Assembly (NCBI RefSeq): GCF_021560035.1
Contig: NZ_CP074373.1
Location: 3,406,001 to 3,470,000 of the forward strand
Direction: 5' to 3'
From: Virgibacillus sp. NKC19-16
Lineage (GTDB): Bacteria > Bacillota > Bacilli > Bacillales > Amphibacillaceae
Length of the DNA stretch: 64,000 bases
A program made the position numbers and the translations under genes. The notes under the pieces were generated by a model. That model searched no databases. It saw only the letters and a list, made by a program, of their open reading frames with translations, and had not been told where the DNA came from. How positions within the stretch are numbered: position 1 is the stretch's first letter; each line of letters starts with the position of its first letter. Positions 49,676 through 58,965 of the stretch are shown in pieces.

Positions 49676-50434
49676 CTAATCCCCTTCAATCTTTTGCACC
49701 TCATATTGAAACCCAACATACTGATAGTTTTGCTTCATGTACATTTCTCTGACGGTGTCTTCCCCATCGGCAACTAAAATCACCGCTTTATCAGGATAGT
49801 TATCCATCACAAACTTTTGCAACCTGCTGCCGATGCCTTTTTTCTGAAATGACTCCTCAACAGTTAGGTTATCAATTTCCGCGGTTTTGTCCGTTGTAAT
49901 GACATCTACATATCCTGCAGGGTTTCCTTTATAAAATGCAATGATTTTTATAATGCTCGACTCTGTGAATTGACGTTTGGCCAGATCAATTTTTGCTCTT
50001 GCAAATTTACTTCCAAATTCTAAATCTTGCTTGTATTGAAGATCAAGATAGGTTTCGAAGTTCTTGTCTGTCACAATCTGAATATCGATATCCGGCTGGT
50101 CCTCCACTTCCGGAAATTGGTCAGGTTGAATTGCGTATAATTCCAAGAAACCATTTTCATATCCCGAACCATTCAAGTAATCCACTAACTCCCTTTCAAG
50201 TTGCACGTTCTCAGGGAAACAAAATTTCACATGTTTTTGACCTTGCCGCAAATGAAATTCCCTTAAGTAGTTTTCTGCCTCTTTCAATTCCGTTAATGAA
50301 GGCTGCTTTTTAAATTCTATAAAATTACTATCGTACCTGATTAGCATTTCAGGATAATGATAGTGTCTGTATAGATCATTTTCAGCTACTATACACCCAA
50401 GTATATAAATATCATCGAATGTTACCTGTTTCAT
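49676..50434 (-). CDS. GNAT family acetyltransferase
   Basis: The 252-residue protein has a C-terminal GNAT domain with the acetyl-CoA-binding stretch SFQKKGIGSRLQKFV and an N-terminal GNAT-like half (FIEFKKQPSLTELKEAE...). ATG 50434 follows GGGGGATC; the longer frame to 50575 runs into the divergent peptidase promoter and lacks a site. The substrate is unknown. It is divergent from the S66 paralog at 50518, with an 83-bp gap. Confidence 0.75.
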   Translation of the reverse strand: MKQVTFDDIYILGCIVAENDLYRHYHYPEMLIRYDSNFIEFKKQPSLTELKEAENYLREFHLRQGQKHVKFCFPENVQLERELVDYLNGSGYENGFLELYAIQPDQFPEVEDQPDIDIQIVTDKNFETYLDLQYKQDLEFGSKFARAKIDLAKRQFTESSIIKIIAFYKGNPAGYVDVITTDKTAEIDNLTVEESFQKKGIGSRLQKFVMDNYPDKAVILVADGEDTVREMYMKQNYQYVGFQYEVQKIEGD

Positions 50435-50517
50435 TGCTGATCCCCCTTCCCCCATTGCTTCCTTTTTTATTTCCTTTATTATATCATAGGGAAAAGGAGA
50501 AAAAAGGTGGGGTCGAT

Positions 50518-51549
50518 TTGTTAGTAAAACCAAATAAATTGGAACCTGGAGATAAAATTGCAACGGTAAGTCCATCTGGAGGAGATGCAGGAGACCCTGA
50601 AATCAGATGGCGTTATTTGCAGGGTGTAAAACGCTTGGAAGAAGTTTTTGATCTTGAAGTGGTTCCAATGCCGAATAGCCTAAAAGGATCTGATTATCTA
50701 TATGAGAATCCGAAGGCACGTGCGGAGGATTTGATGACCGCATTCAAAGATCCTAGTATCAAAGGAATTATTGCCAATGTTGGCGGCACAGATAGTTATC
50801 GTTTGATTCCATATATTGATTTTGATGTAATTCGCGTGAACCCGAAAATTTTCATGGGATATTCTGACATCACCATCTCCCATTTACTCTGCTATAAAGC
50901 AGGAATTTCCTCTTTTTATGGCCCAGCTATTTTGACAGACTTCGCCCAAAACGTGGAAATGGATCCGTATGTTATCGAATCAGTGAAACGAACCCTCTTT
51001 TCCAACGAAGAAATCGGTGAAATCGAACCGGCTAAACAATGGGCGAGCGAGCCATTAGAATTGGATGAAGCGGATAAAACCAAGGGCGCTACGATGTATG
51101 AGAACTCCGGGTATGAAGTGCTTCAAGGTTCAGGAGTTGTACAGGGAAGGCTGATCGGTGGCTGCTTGGATGTATTGGAAGTCGTGAAAGGCACGGATAT
51201 TTGGCCGGACCAAAACGCTTGGGAAGACAGCATCCTTTTCTTTGAACCAGCGCAAGGAAAACCAGAACCAGGCACCTTACAAAGATGGATCAGGAATTAT
51301 GCTGCTCAAGGCATTTTGCAGAAGGCGAATGGCATGATCTTTGGTAAACCATATGACGAGACGTATTACGAGGAATACAAAGAAGTGATCAAGCAAGTGA
51401 TGAAAGAGAATAACTTAGAAGACCTGCCGATTCTTTATAACTTGAATTTTGGCCATGCCGAACCGAGATTTGTGTTGCCTTATGGTGCAATGGCAGAGAT
51501 AAATTGCGAGAAGAAGACTTTTTCGATTTTAGAAAGTGGTGTTATATAA
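50518..51549 (+). CDS. S66-family serine peptidase (MccF/LdcA-like), paralog 2
   Basis: The 343-residue paralog of the protein at 47163 shares most of its length: GYSDITISHLLC, ILFFEPAQGK and LNFGHAEPRF hold the same Ser, Glu and His. TTG 50518 is chosen because AAGGTGGGG lies about 5 bases upstream; the earlier ATG frame lies in the divergent spacer. It lies 39 bases before the amidohydrolase at 51589, on the same strand, so the two may form an operon. Confidence 0.85.
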   Translation: MLVKPNKLEPGDKIATVSPSGGDAGDPEIRWRYLQGVKRLEEVFDLEVVPMPNSLKGSDYLYENPKARAEDLMTAFKDPSIKGIIANVGGTDSYRLIPYIDFDVIRVNPKIFMGYSDITISHLLCYKAGISSFYGPAILTDFAQNVEMDPYVIESVKRTLFSNEEIGEIEPAKQWASEPLELDEADKTKGATMYENSGYEVLQGSGVVQGRLIGGCLDVLEVVKGTDIWPDQNAWEDSILFFEPAQGKPEPGTLQRWIRNYAAQGILQKANGMIFGKPYDETYYEEYKEVIKQVMKENNLEDLPILYNLNFGHAEPRFVLPYGAMAEINCEKKTFSILESGVI

Positions 51550-51588
51550 GATCCACACATCGTCATTAAAATACACGGAGGGATTAAC

Positions 51589-52818
51589 GTGAAAGCAAAC
51601 AATGAACGTATTGAAAAACATATTCATGACTTGAGTGAATTTACCGCCACACCAGGCCAAGGTGTTACTAGGCTGACCTATAGCAAGGAAGACTTACAAG
51701 CCCGCAATTTTATAAAAGAAAAAATGAAAGAATACAACCTTGATGTTCGGGAAGATGGGCTCGGTAATATTTTTGGGAAATTGGAAGGAACCAAGAAAGA
51801 TGCGCCAAGCGTCCTTGTCGGTTCCCATTTCGATAGTGTGCCACATGGTGGGGCTTATGATGGATCTGGTGGTGTTGTAGCAGGACTTGAGGTGGCTGCC
51901 CTTTTTCAGGAAAATAACCTTACACCCACATACCCGTTAGAAATTATAGCCATGATTGAAGAAGAGGGTACACGCTTCGGCGGCGGGCTAATGGGGTCTA
52001 GGGGAATTGTCGGCGTCACTGAAGAAGCAGAACTAAATCATACGAAGGACAAAGATGGTGTCTCAGTAGCCGAAGCGATGCGAGATATCGAATTAGACCC
52101 AACACTTCCGAAACAAAGAGATCCACAGACGATAAAGGCTTTTTTGGAAATGCATATTGAACAAGGGCCGATTCTTGAAGAAAAAGACATGTCAATCGGT
52201 GTTGTCGAATCCATTGTTGGGCTCACCCAATTAGAAGTGACCATAGAAGGTCAAGCTGGCCATGCCGGTACGACACCAATGGACCGCCGCCTGGATGCAT
52301 TAGATACTGCTGCAAATATTATTGCCAAGCTCCCAGCAATTGCAATAGAAGAGGGAGAAGGAACTGTTATTACAGTAGGAAGACATGAGGTTTTTCCGAA
52401 TGGAGCCAATGTCATTCCTGAAAAAGTTGTATTTTCCGTGGATATACGTTCAGGAAAAGAAGAACATATTCGAAATGCCATCCAGAAAACAAAAGATGTT
52501 ATCACGTCCTTTGAAGGACAAGGAATCCATACATCAATCGAACAACCGCTATATATGCAGCCGAAAGCATTGAATCAAGATATCCATTCACTTCTGAAAA
52601 CAGCTTGCAGTCAGTTGGATATTTCATATCTAAACATGAATAGTGGAGCTGGACACGATGCGATGGTCTTTTCAGATGTAACAGATGTCGGCTTGATTTT
52701 TGTCCCGAGTAAAGACGGGATCAGTCATAGCCCGGAAGAATGGACGGATGCAAGGGACCTGGCTAATGGTGTAGATGTATTATATAACACTGCCAAGAAA
52801 CTAACAGAAGCAACATAA
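51589..52818 (+). CDS. M20-family amidohydrolase (N-carbamoyl-amino acid hydrolase/allantoate deiminase type)
   Basis: The 409-residue protein has the binuclear zinc site of this branch: VGSHFDSVPHGGAYDGSGG (His, Asp), MIEEEGTRF (Glu pair), MEMHIEQGP-like FLEMHIEQGP, and a C-terminal His in GAGHDAMVFS. The inserted dimerisation domain (about residues 210-330, GQAGHAGTTPM) is also present. Members hydrolyse N-carbamoyl-L-amino acids, allantoate or ureidoglycolate. The GTG start follows GGAGGG. Neither hydantoinase nor allantoinase is nearby, so the substrate is open. Confidence 0.85.
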   Translation: MKANNERIEKHIHDLSEFTATPGQGVTRLTYSKEDLQARNFIKEKMKEYNLDVREDGLGNIFGKLEGTKKDAPSVLVGSHFDSVPHGGAYDGSGGVVAGLEVAALFQENNLTPTYPLEIIAMIEEEGTRFGGGLMGSRGIVGVTEEAELNHTKDKDGVSVAEAMRDIELDPTLPKQRDPQTIKAFLEMHIEQGPILEEKDMSIGVVESIVGLTQLEVTIEGQAGHAGTTPMDRRLDALDTAANIIAKLPAIAIEEGEGTVITVGRHEVFPNGANVIPEKVVFSVDIRSGKEEHIRNAIQKTKDVITSFEGQGIHTSIEQPLYMQPKALNQDIHSLLKTACSQLDISYLNMNSGAGHDAMVFSDVTDVGLIFVPSKDGISHSPEEWTDARDLANGVDVLYNTAKKLTEAT

Positions 52819-52819
52819 T

Positions 52820-53347
52820 TCATTTCAGGGCAATTTGGAAAAGGTCCACAGCATCCTTTGATGTTGTGGATCTTTTTAAGTATGATGCCGCAGCAACCAG
52901 ACCCATTGCAGTTGAATAAACACCTGTCATAAGTGGAACCCGGTTCGGGAAGCGTTCTTTAAGCACACCAGGCAAAAGCACATTGGCAACAGCAATTCCC
53001 AGACCAATCAAAAGCGTCCCGCCAAAAAGGAACATAGACATTGGAACCAAACGCAGGACTATCCCTATCGCAAGTATAATCATACCGCCAATCAGTACGA
53101 TTTCATTCGTATATTTATTTCCAAGCCACGGCGCAACAGGAGACATGACAGCAAACCTGATTAAGGGGAGACTTGTCAGAATACCAATGCTCCAGCTTGC
53201 AAGTCCGAGATCATTTTGGATCATTCCTACGAGCGGACCTACCGAAGTAATTGCCGGGCGGAGATTAAAAGAAATGCTAATAATACCAACAACAAGAAGG
53301 ATTTGATTACACCTTCTCATATCTTCAAATTTATAAATACCCATCAA
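52820..53347 (-). pseudogene. Truncated CynX/NimT-type MFS transporter
   Basis: The frame encodes about the first five membrane helices (GIISISFNLRPAITSVGPLVG..., then FGGTLLIGLGIAVANVLLPG) of an MFS permease of the cyanate/2-nitroimidazole group, which normally has about 400 residues. It ends after 175 residues, with the last ones (from about KRSTTSKDAV) coming from the terminator of the plus-strand M20 gene. The distal half is missing, so a deletion joined the remnant to the next gene's end. Confidence 0.75.
52843..52878 (+). terminator. Terminator of the M20 amidohydrolase gene
   Basis: GGTCCACAGCATC / GATGTTGTGGATC with loop CTTT, followed by TTTTTAA. Confidence 0.85.
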
Positions 53348-53427
53348 ACAAAATGCTCCTTTTCCTGATAACGGGCATGAGTAGCCTTTTTAGACTTATA
53401 TTAAACCTTGATAGGTGGATTGGCAAG

Positions 53428-53456
53428 GGAAGCATGGGGACGATTCTTTTGCTTCC
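53428..53456. repeat. Family A dispersed palindrome, copy 4
   Basis: GGAAGCATGGGGACGATTCT... to GCTTCC, in the gap between the MFS remnant and the next operon. Confidence 0.8.
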
Positions 53457-53472
53457 TTAGAGTGTTAAAAAG

Positions 53473-53502
53473 AAGCATGAGAATTGCTCTCATGCTTTTA
53501 GA
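53473..53502 (-). terminator. Terminator of the MFS gene at 53576
   Basis: AAGCATGAGA / TCTCATGCTT is a perfect 10-bp stem; the minus strand continues CTTTTTAAC. The plus strand also has a short T-run. Confidence 0.85.
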
Positions 53503-53575
53503 GTTTTACGCCCTAGTTCAATAAGCGAAACTTCTTATTTGTCCATACATAATAAAAAATTCATACCAGATATGT

Positions 53576-54808
53576 CTAACTCCCCACTCTTCTCAACACA
53601 TCTTCTTTTTCCTCAAGGGAACCGTCAATGAATCTGAAGTATGGAAGTATTAACCCCAATAAAGATACCGTACAAATCACCGTTCCAATCATTATGTACA
53701 TTGTTCTGATACCCCACAGTTCACTTAATATACCTCCAGCAAGCACGCCAAGCGGCATCATTCCTCTAATAATTAACATACGAACGGAGAAAACTTTTCC
53801 CATTAAATGATTCGGCACGATCTGTTGGGTAATCGTTGTATTATGTACATTAAAAACGGCCATTGCTATTCCACCGATTATTTCGGTGGTGATCGCTAAT
53901 GCTATTGATTGCGTAAGGCCTAACGCAATAAAAGTTGAACCGCCTATTACCAAAGCACCTAGCATAAGTATTCTGCGCCGCTGCACTTTCATTTTCCCGA
54001 CGAGCAAAGAGCCAATGACATAACCGAGGGGAAAGCCCGCCATAAAGTAACCATACATTGCATATGATCCATTTAACTCGTCGGTAATATAGGGAAGCGT
54101 AATGACCATTGTTACCCCTACTCCGAATTGAACAAAGGCAAGAAAAACTCCTAACCATACAATGACACGCTGCTTGAAAAAGTAACTTATTCCTTCAACA
54201 AATTGTTCTGCCCACGTTTTTCGAACATCCTGATTAATTCTTTTTTCTCGGACTGCCAGCAGCAAACATCCACTTATTAGAAGTAATGAACAAACAAGTA
54301 TGTAAGTTATCTGTATGCCAACATATTCAATGACCAAGCCTGCCACAAAAGGAGCTGTGAACATCATTAAGCGTGCTGTCCCATCCACATAGGCATTTGC
54401 AGTGGGTAATTGCTCTTTTGAAACAATGGTAGGGAGAATTGCCTGATTGGCCGGTACATATAAAGGTGTAATGAGACCGACAATGATCTGAACAGCATAT
54501 ATATGCCATGGCGCCACTACTCCTATCATATATGCAATTAGTGGAATAAGAAAAATCAGCCCACGACTCCAAAGCGCTATAATCATAATCCATTTTCTGC
54601 TCCATTTATCAATGTATGGACCACTAAACAACTGTAATACGAGTGATGGCAGGAAATATAATAGCCACATACTGCCTAAAGCCACCGTGGAACCTGTTAT
54701 TTCATAAATAAGCAATGAATTGCAAAACGTCCCAAATGCTCCACCTAACTCAGAGGAAGCATTTCCAATCCACATAGATGTAAAAGACCTATTTTTAAAA
54801 ACACTCAT
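53576..54808 (-). CDS. MFS efflux transporter (DHA3/macrolide-efflux type)
   Basis: The 410-residue protein has 12 membrane helices and the DHA3 opening NRSFTSMWIGNASSELGGAFG, with the loop motif GPYIDKWSRK between helices 2 and 3. It probably exports a drug or lipid-like compound. It lies 34 bases after the ArsR-type regulator gene on the same strand, suggesting a regulated resistance operon. Confidence 0.8.
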   Translation of the reverse strand: MSVFKNRSFTSMWIGNASSELGGAFGTFCNSLLIYEITGSTVALGSMWLLYFLPSLVLQLFSGPYIDKWSRKWIMIIALWSRGLIFLIPLIAYMIGVVAPWHIYAVQIIVGLITPLYVPANQAILPTIVSKEQLPTANAYVDGTARLMMFTAPFVAGLVIEYVGIQITYILVCSLLLISGCLLLAVREKRINQDVRKTWAEQFVEGISYFFKQRVIVWLGVFLAFVQFGVGVTMVITLPYITDELNGSYAMYGYFMAGFPLGYVIGSLLVGKMKVQRRRILMLGALVIGGSTFIALGLTQSIALAITTEIIGGIAMAVFNVHNTTITQQIVPNHLMGKVFSVRMLIIRGMMPLGVLAGGILSELWGIRTMYIMIGTVICTVSLLGLILPYFRFIDGSLEEKEDVLRRVGS

Positions 54809-54842
54809 TTGACATTTGCCCCCAAGCCTTTAACGCAAATTC

Positions 54843-55892
54843 TTACATTCCTTGATGAAAATACAAATCCATTTCCTTCGCCAATGAATCTATTGCTTTC
54901 TTCTTTAATACATACTTCGAATCTTCCACATTAACCAGCTGTGCTGATCGCAATAGTTTCAAATGGTGATGAATGGTGGACTTCCCCATGCCCAATTGTT
55001 CGGTGATATCCTGAAGAGTTCTACTTCTTTCATATAATAGTTTAACGATTCGCATTCTTACCTCGTCACCCAGCGCTTTATGTTTCAAAACCAGGAAGTT
55101 GCTTGGCAGATATTTATCTTCCGGTGAAACACTCTCGTTTGAAATCGGATAATAAAACACTTTTGTATTATCTATATCTGCGGTAATATTCCATGGCCGA
55201 TAAATGTAATGCGGAATTAATAGCACTTTATGGACACTTGGTTCCGGCGTATAAACAACACCAGCTGTCGCCCACTCAACAAATTCCTCTGGCTTCATTT
55301 TTTCTTTCATTTTCGCCTTTGTCTCTACATCTGTTTGCAGAATTTTATTGAGCTGGTCTTCGTTCGGCTGGATCACCTTTTCATACCATCCTGTCATGAC
55401 ACGAATTAAATGATCCTCCAACTCGTTGCCTTCACAATTACAAATAAAGTCAATATAGTCAGGGAAGAAAGGGTTGTTCTTCGTTTGTTCTTTAAGCGTT
55501 TGGATTGCTTTCATTTCCCCTTCTGCTGCCCTTTCTCGTAATGTTTGAAATGATTCACCAACAAATGGTATACAAATAAACTTCAAATCATTTACCGAGA
55601 GCGTTTCTATGTATGTCGAAAATTCCTCTAACGCTGCAAAATCTTTTTGATGTAATAACTGAAGTAATGCTTTCCACGTATTATTTTTTTCTACGTAGTC
55701 CAGGTGGTCATGCATCTCCCTATCGAAAGAATCTCTTATTTCATCCCAATAGCTTTTTGGCCTTTCTAATGAATCGAGCAAAGACGTATTTGTGAATGCT
55801 GCGATTCCCAAAGCCGCTTCCCATAACACACTGTATTGCAGCTCAACTTGATAAGTTTCTCTCTCCCTGCTCGTTGCACTTAAAATATCCAT
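54843..55892 (-). CDS. ArsR-type winged-helix regulator with a long N-terminal domain
   Basis: The 349-residue protein has an uncharacterised N-terminal domain of about 265 residues and a C-terminal ArsR-like winged helix (FLVLKHKALGDEVRMRIV..., recognition helix SKSTIHHHLKLL-like GMGKSTIHHHLKLL). ATG 55892 follows GGAGG by 8 bases; ATG 55907 has no site. The large domain probably senses a ligand or protein. It heads an operon with the MFS exporter, whose expression it most likely controls. Confidence 0.75.
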   Translation of the reverse strand: MDILSATSRERETYQVELQYSVLWEAALGIAAFTNTSLLDSLERPKSYWDEIRDSFDREMHDHLDYVEKNNTWKALLQLLHQKDFAALEEFSTYIETLSVNDLKFICIPFVGESFQTLRERAAEGEMKAIQTLKEQTKNNPFFPDYIDFICNCEGNELEDHLIRVMTGWYEKVIQPNEDQLNKILQTDVETKAKMKEKMKPEEFVEWATAGVVYTPEPSVHKVLLIPHYIYRPWNITADIDNTKVFYYPISNESVSPEDKYLPSNFLVLKHKALGDEVRMRIVKLLYERSRTLQDITEQLGMGKSTIHHHLKLLRSAQLVNVEDSKYVLKKKAIDSLAKEMDLYFHQGM

Positions 55893-55995
55893 AGAGGACA
55901 CCTCCATATATTATCCTATATTAATCGAATTATTTATTCAATATTTTTAGAACATGATTTCAAATTTTTTTGTAATCGGTATCCAAGCAAAAATT

Positions 55996-56029
55996 AGGAC
56001 GCAAATCCTTACTAAGGAAATGCGCCCTT
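55996..56029 (-). terminator. Terminator of the DedA-family gene
   Basis: On the minus strand GGGCGCATTTCCTT, loop AGT, AAGGATTTGCGTCC, then TAATTTTTGC. Confidence 0.8.
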
Positions 56030-56087
56030 TTGCGGCAAGTCTTTTCTATTGTAATAAAGGACCCTTCTTCCACTGGGACCCTTCCCT

Positions 56088-56699
56088 TTACCTTGGCTTT
56101 CTGATTTTCCTTACAAACCATACGACAAACAAAATAATTCCGATTACAATGACCGCATAGACAATGTTTGAATAGATACTCATAAAATCGAGTATGTTTT
56201 CCCAAGACTCGCCAAGTACAACTCCAGCAGTAATGAGGATAATATTCCATATAACTGTACCAATCGTTGTGAACAGAAGGAACAGCCAAAACTTCATATT
56301 TGACATCCCGGCCGGAATGGAAATCAGACTTCTGATCAGCGGGATCATCCGGCAAAAAAGAACAGTCCAATAGCCATAACGGTCAAACCATGCATCGGCC
56401 TTATGGACATCGCTTTTTTTCACACGCAGTATGTGCCCCCAACGGTCCACAATTATTTCCAATCGTTCCACATCCAACAGTAAACCGATGCCATATAATA
56501 TGATTGCCCCGAGTACGGATCCGGCTGTAGCAGCAATAATAACTCCTAAAACAGTTAAATCTGCATATGTAGTCAGGAATCCACCAAAAGGCAAAACAAT
56601 TTCAGATGGTATCGGCGGAAACACATTTTCCAATGCCATCATTAAAAAAATTCCGAGATAACCGAATTGCTCCATAAAATCAGTAACCCAGTTTTGCAC
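56088..56699 (-). CDS. DedA-family (VTT domain) membrane protein
   Basis: The 203-residue protein has the family core: LENVFPPIPSEIVLPFGGFL near the N-terminus, the re-entrant FDRYGYWTVLFCRMIPLIRSL with conserved Arg and Pro, and GTVIWNIILITAGVVLG near the C-terminus. DedA proteins move lipid carriers such as undecaprenyl phosphate or phospholipids across the membrane. It follows the CaCA exchanger by 39 bases and so may be read from the same riboswitch-controlled transcript. Confidence 0.9.
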   Translation of the reverse strand: MQNWVTDFMEQFGYLGIFLMMALENVFPPIPSEIVLPFGGFLTTYADLTVLGVIIAATAGSVLGAIILYGIGLLLDVERLEIIVDRWGHILRVKKSDVHKADAWFDRYGYWTVLFCRMIPLIRSLISIPAGMSNMKFWLFLLFTTIGTVIWNIILITAGVVLGESWENILDFMSIYSNIVYAVIVIGIILFVVWFVRKIRKPR

Positions 56700-56738
56700 G
56701 ATCTACCTCCATTATTATATATTTACAACATAAAAACC

Positions 56739-57728
56739 TTATGAACCGACATAGATCAAATACGTAATCACAAAATACCCGACTACCGTCAAAATAGACG
56801 GAATACTGTATACCCATACGGATGATGTGCGTTTTCTTAAAAATGCCCAGATGGTAATGGCACCTAGAATCGAACCGCCAAGTGCGGTATATATATTCGA
56901 CATAGACACATCAGCTAAAATAGATCCTTCCTGATAAACAGCGTCAGAAATTGCCAGGATGGTCATATTGAACACATTACTTCCCAGTATCGCACCTACA
57001 GCTAAATTGGCATTCTTGATACGGAGCGCCGCAAATACAGACACTGCTTCCGGCAGGGAAGTTGTTGCTGCAATAAGAAAACTTCCCACAAAGCTTGAGC
57101 CAAGCCCCGTAATCACTGCGATCTGGTCGCCAGTAATCGATAACATCGTACCTGCAGCCAGGATAAAGACCGATGCAATAATAAAACCGATAATTGCCTG
57201 TTTGACTGTCATGGATCTCTTTTTTGCCACAGGTTCTGAAGATTCATCATCATCGCTGGAAGGCGGTGCTGGCATTTTACTGATAACAACCATTCCTGCT
57301 ATATAGATGATGAGAATCAAGAGGGCGTCCACACCTATGCCAAGAATGGTGTAATCTATCTGCAGCAACAGCGCCAAGGACACTAAAAGCATTAAAAACA
57401 ACCCAAGATAAGCAGTATATTTATGATTGCTGCTAGCCTTGTGGTATATTTGCTTTCTCCTGAAATAAAGATCAAATCCTGCCAAAATGAATAAATTAAA
57501 TACATTCGAACCGAGCATATTGCCTACAGCAATGTCTACATTTCCAATCACTGCTGCTGAGAAACTTGTCGTTACTTCCGGTAGCGATGTGGCACCCGCA
57601 AGAAGAACGGTTCCGACAATCATGCCTCCCATTGCTGTTTTCTCACTCAGCACATCCGCATACTCGGATAATTTAATTGCCGTAAACACGGTGACTGCTG
57701 CAGCCAAAATAAAACCTATAAATACCAA
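56739..57728 (-). CDS. CaCA-family cation exchanger under a Mn2+ riboswitch
   Basis: The 329-residue protein has two inverted repeats of five helices, each with the alpha motif: GATSLPEVTTSFSAAVIGN...GNMLGSNVFNLF and ATTSLPEAVSVFAALRI...GAILGSNVFNM. A cytoplasmic acidic loop (SSDDDESSEP) separates them. The family includes Na+/Ca2+ exchangers (YrbG). TTG 57728 is chosen because AAGGAGG lies 8 bases upstream; an earlier ATG at 57785 has no site. A yybP-ykoY riboswitch upstream suggests that the protein exports Mn2+ (inference). Confidence 0.85.
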   Translation of the reverse strand: MVFIGFILAAAVTVFTAIKLSEYADVLSEKTAMGGMIVGTVLLAGATSLPEVTTSFSAAVIGNVDIAVGNMLGSNVFNLFILAGFDLYFRRKQIYHKASSNHKYTAYLGLFLMLLVSLALLLQIDYTILGIGVDALLILIIYIAGMVVISKMPAPPSSDDDESSEPVAKKRSMTVKQAIIGFIIASVFILAAGTMLSITGDQIAVITGLGSSFVGSFLIAATTSLPEAVSVFAALRIKNANLAVGAILGSNVFNMTILAISDAVYQEGSILADVSMSNIYTALGGSILGAITIWAFLRKRTSSVWVYSIPSILTVVGYFVITYLIYVGS

Positions 57729-57794
57729 AAAAACAACCTCCTTATGTACAACATACCATGTACAGGCATATTGATATAAATACATATAAAACGT

Positions 57795-57951
57795 AAAAAA
57801 GCGAGACCTCTGCCATACTAGGCAAAGGTCTCGCTAAGCAATTACTGCCAATAAAGCCGATGGATCGCTAACCATGTAATGACGACTTTATTTTGAAAAA
57901 GAATCACATTCTATTTCAACGCTACTCCCCTTTGACGAAAAGTCAAAGAAA
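57795..57951 (-). ncRNA. yybP-ykoY manganese riboswitch
   Basis: On the minus strand the leader contains the class signature AAAGGGGAGTAGC (core at 57921-57930), AAAGTCGTCA and the pairing CATCGGCTTTATTGG. It ends in a terminator GCGAGACCT...AGGTCTCGC plus TTTTTT (57795-57834). The promoter TTGCTA-16-TATAAT has an extended TGG-TATAAT (-10 at 57967-57972). Mn2+ binding to this class stabilises the aptamer and lets transcription continue. It lies 67 bases before the CaCA gene. Confidence 0.85.
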
Positions 57952-58175
57952 TTTAATTGTTATCTAATTATACCATGAAAAATGGATTTAGCAAATTGAA
58001 ATAAAATATACAACACTGTCTTAGTATCATTGACAGATTGATAATGGCTGCTGCCCGCTTTTTATCCAACAATCCAAATGAAGTTAAGAAGTATGCGCCA
58101 GTGCAAACGGAACATATCACTAGCGTTGCTACGGTTGTTTTGGGAATGCGCCTCGATTGTTAAAGATGAGAATTA

Positions 58176-58358
58176 TCAATTTTCAACATTATAAATCCAA
58201 AAGTGCAGAATTAGACCTACTACACCCCAAATGTTAAGAATCAAAGATAATAGTAACAAAGACCAAAATAATATCCCCGGCATAGTTTGATTTATTATTA
58301 GAGCGGCACTGCTGCCAACTATTATCATTAAAAATAGTAATGGTAAGTTCTTCACCAT
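58176..58358 (-). CDS. Small two-helix membrane protein (60 aa)
   Basis: Two hydrophobic helices (about residues 5-25 and 29-53) end in HFWIYNVEN. GGGGCGGG lies close before the ATG. Family unknown. Confidence 0.5.
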   Translation of the reverse strand: MVKNLPLLFLMIIVGSSAALIINQTMPGILFWSLLLLSLILNIWGVVGLILHFWIYNVEN

Positions 58359-58425
58359 ATACCCGCCCCTATCGCATTCTCTAAAATGTATATATAAATG
58401 GAATCAGTGCTTCCGTTTTTAATTA

Positions 58426-58776
58426 TTATTTCCGCAAAATCTTCTCCATCGCTTTTCCCTTTGCTAACTCATCGATTAGCTTATCCAAATAGCGAATTTC
58501 CTGCATCGTTGGTTCTTCGATATCTTCCACTCGGACACCACAGATTACACCTTTAATCAAAGCACGCGCGGGATTCAATTGGGGAGCTTCCGCAAAAAAG
58601 GTCTCAAAGTCTGTTTGTTTTTCCAGTTGTACTTCTAACTCTTCCTGGTTATATCCTGTCAACCAACGGGTGATTTCATCGACTTCTGCTTTTGTACGGC
58701 CTTTTTTCTCTGCTTTCGAAATATAATGAGGATAGACCTTTGCGACACTCATTGTATAAATCTTATGTTTTGTCAT
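58426..58776 (-). CDS. DUF2200 family protein
   Basis: The 116-residue protein opens [21 protein letters not shown] and has [14 protein letters not shown] and [24 protein letters not shown]-like segments typical of DUF2200. No function is known. ATG 58776 follows GGGAG by 8 bases; the longer frame to 58827 lacks a site. Confidence 0.85.
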   Translation of the reverse strand: MTKHKIYTMSVAKVYPHYISKAEKKGRTKAEVDEITRWLTGYNQEELEVQLEKQTDFETFFAEAPQLNPARALIKGVICGVRVEDIEEPTMQEIRYLDKLIDELAKGKAMEKILRK

Positions 58777-58965
58777 GATACATGCTCCCTTAATTATTCT
58801 GTTAATGTATAACATTTTTATCGTCACTCATCTACTTCTAACAATGGTTAAGGCTCCTAGATTCACCTAATATAATAAAAGTGTTATTTTTTGATAATCT
58901 CTTAAATAAACATATCATAATCTGTTCTAAAGTTCATTCAAATATGATAAACCAATTCAATATAG

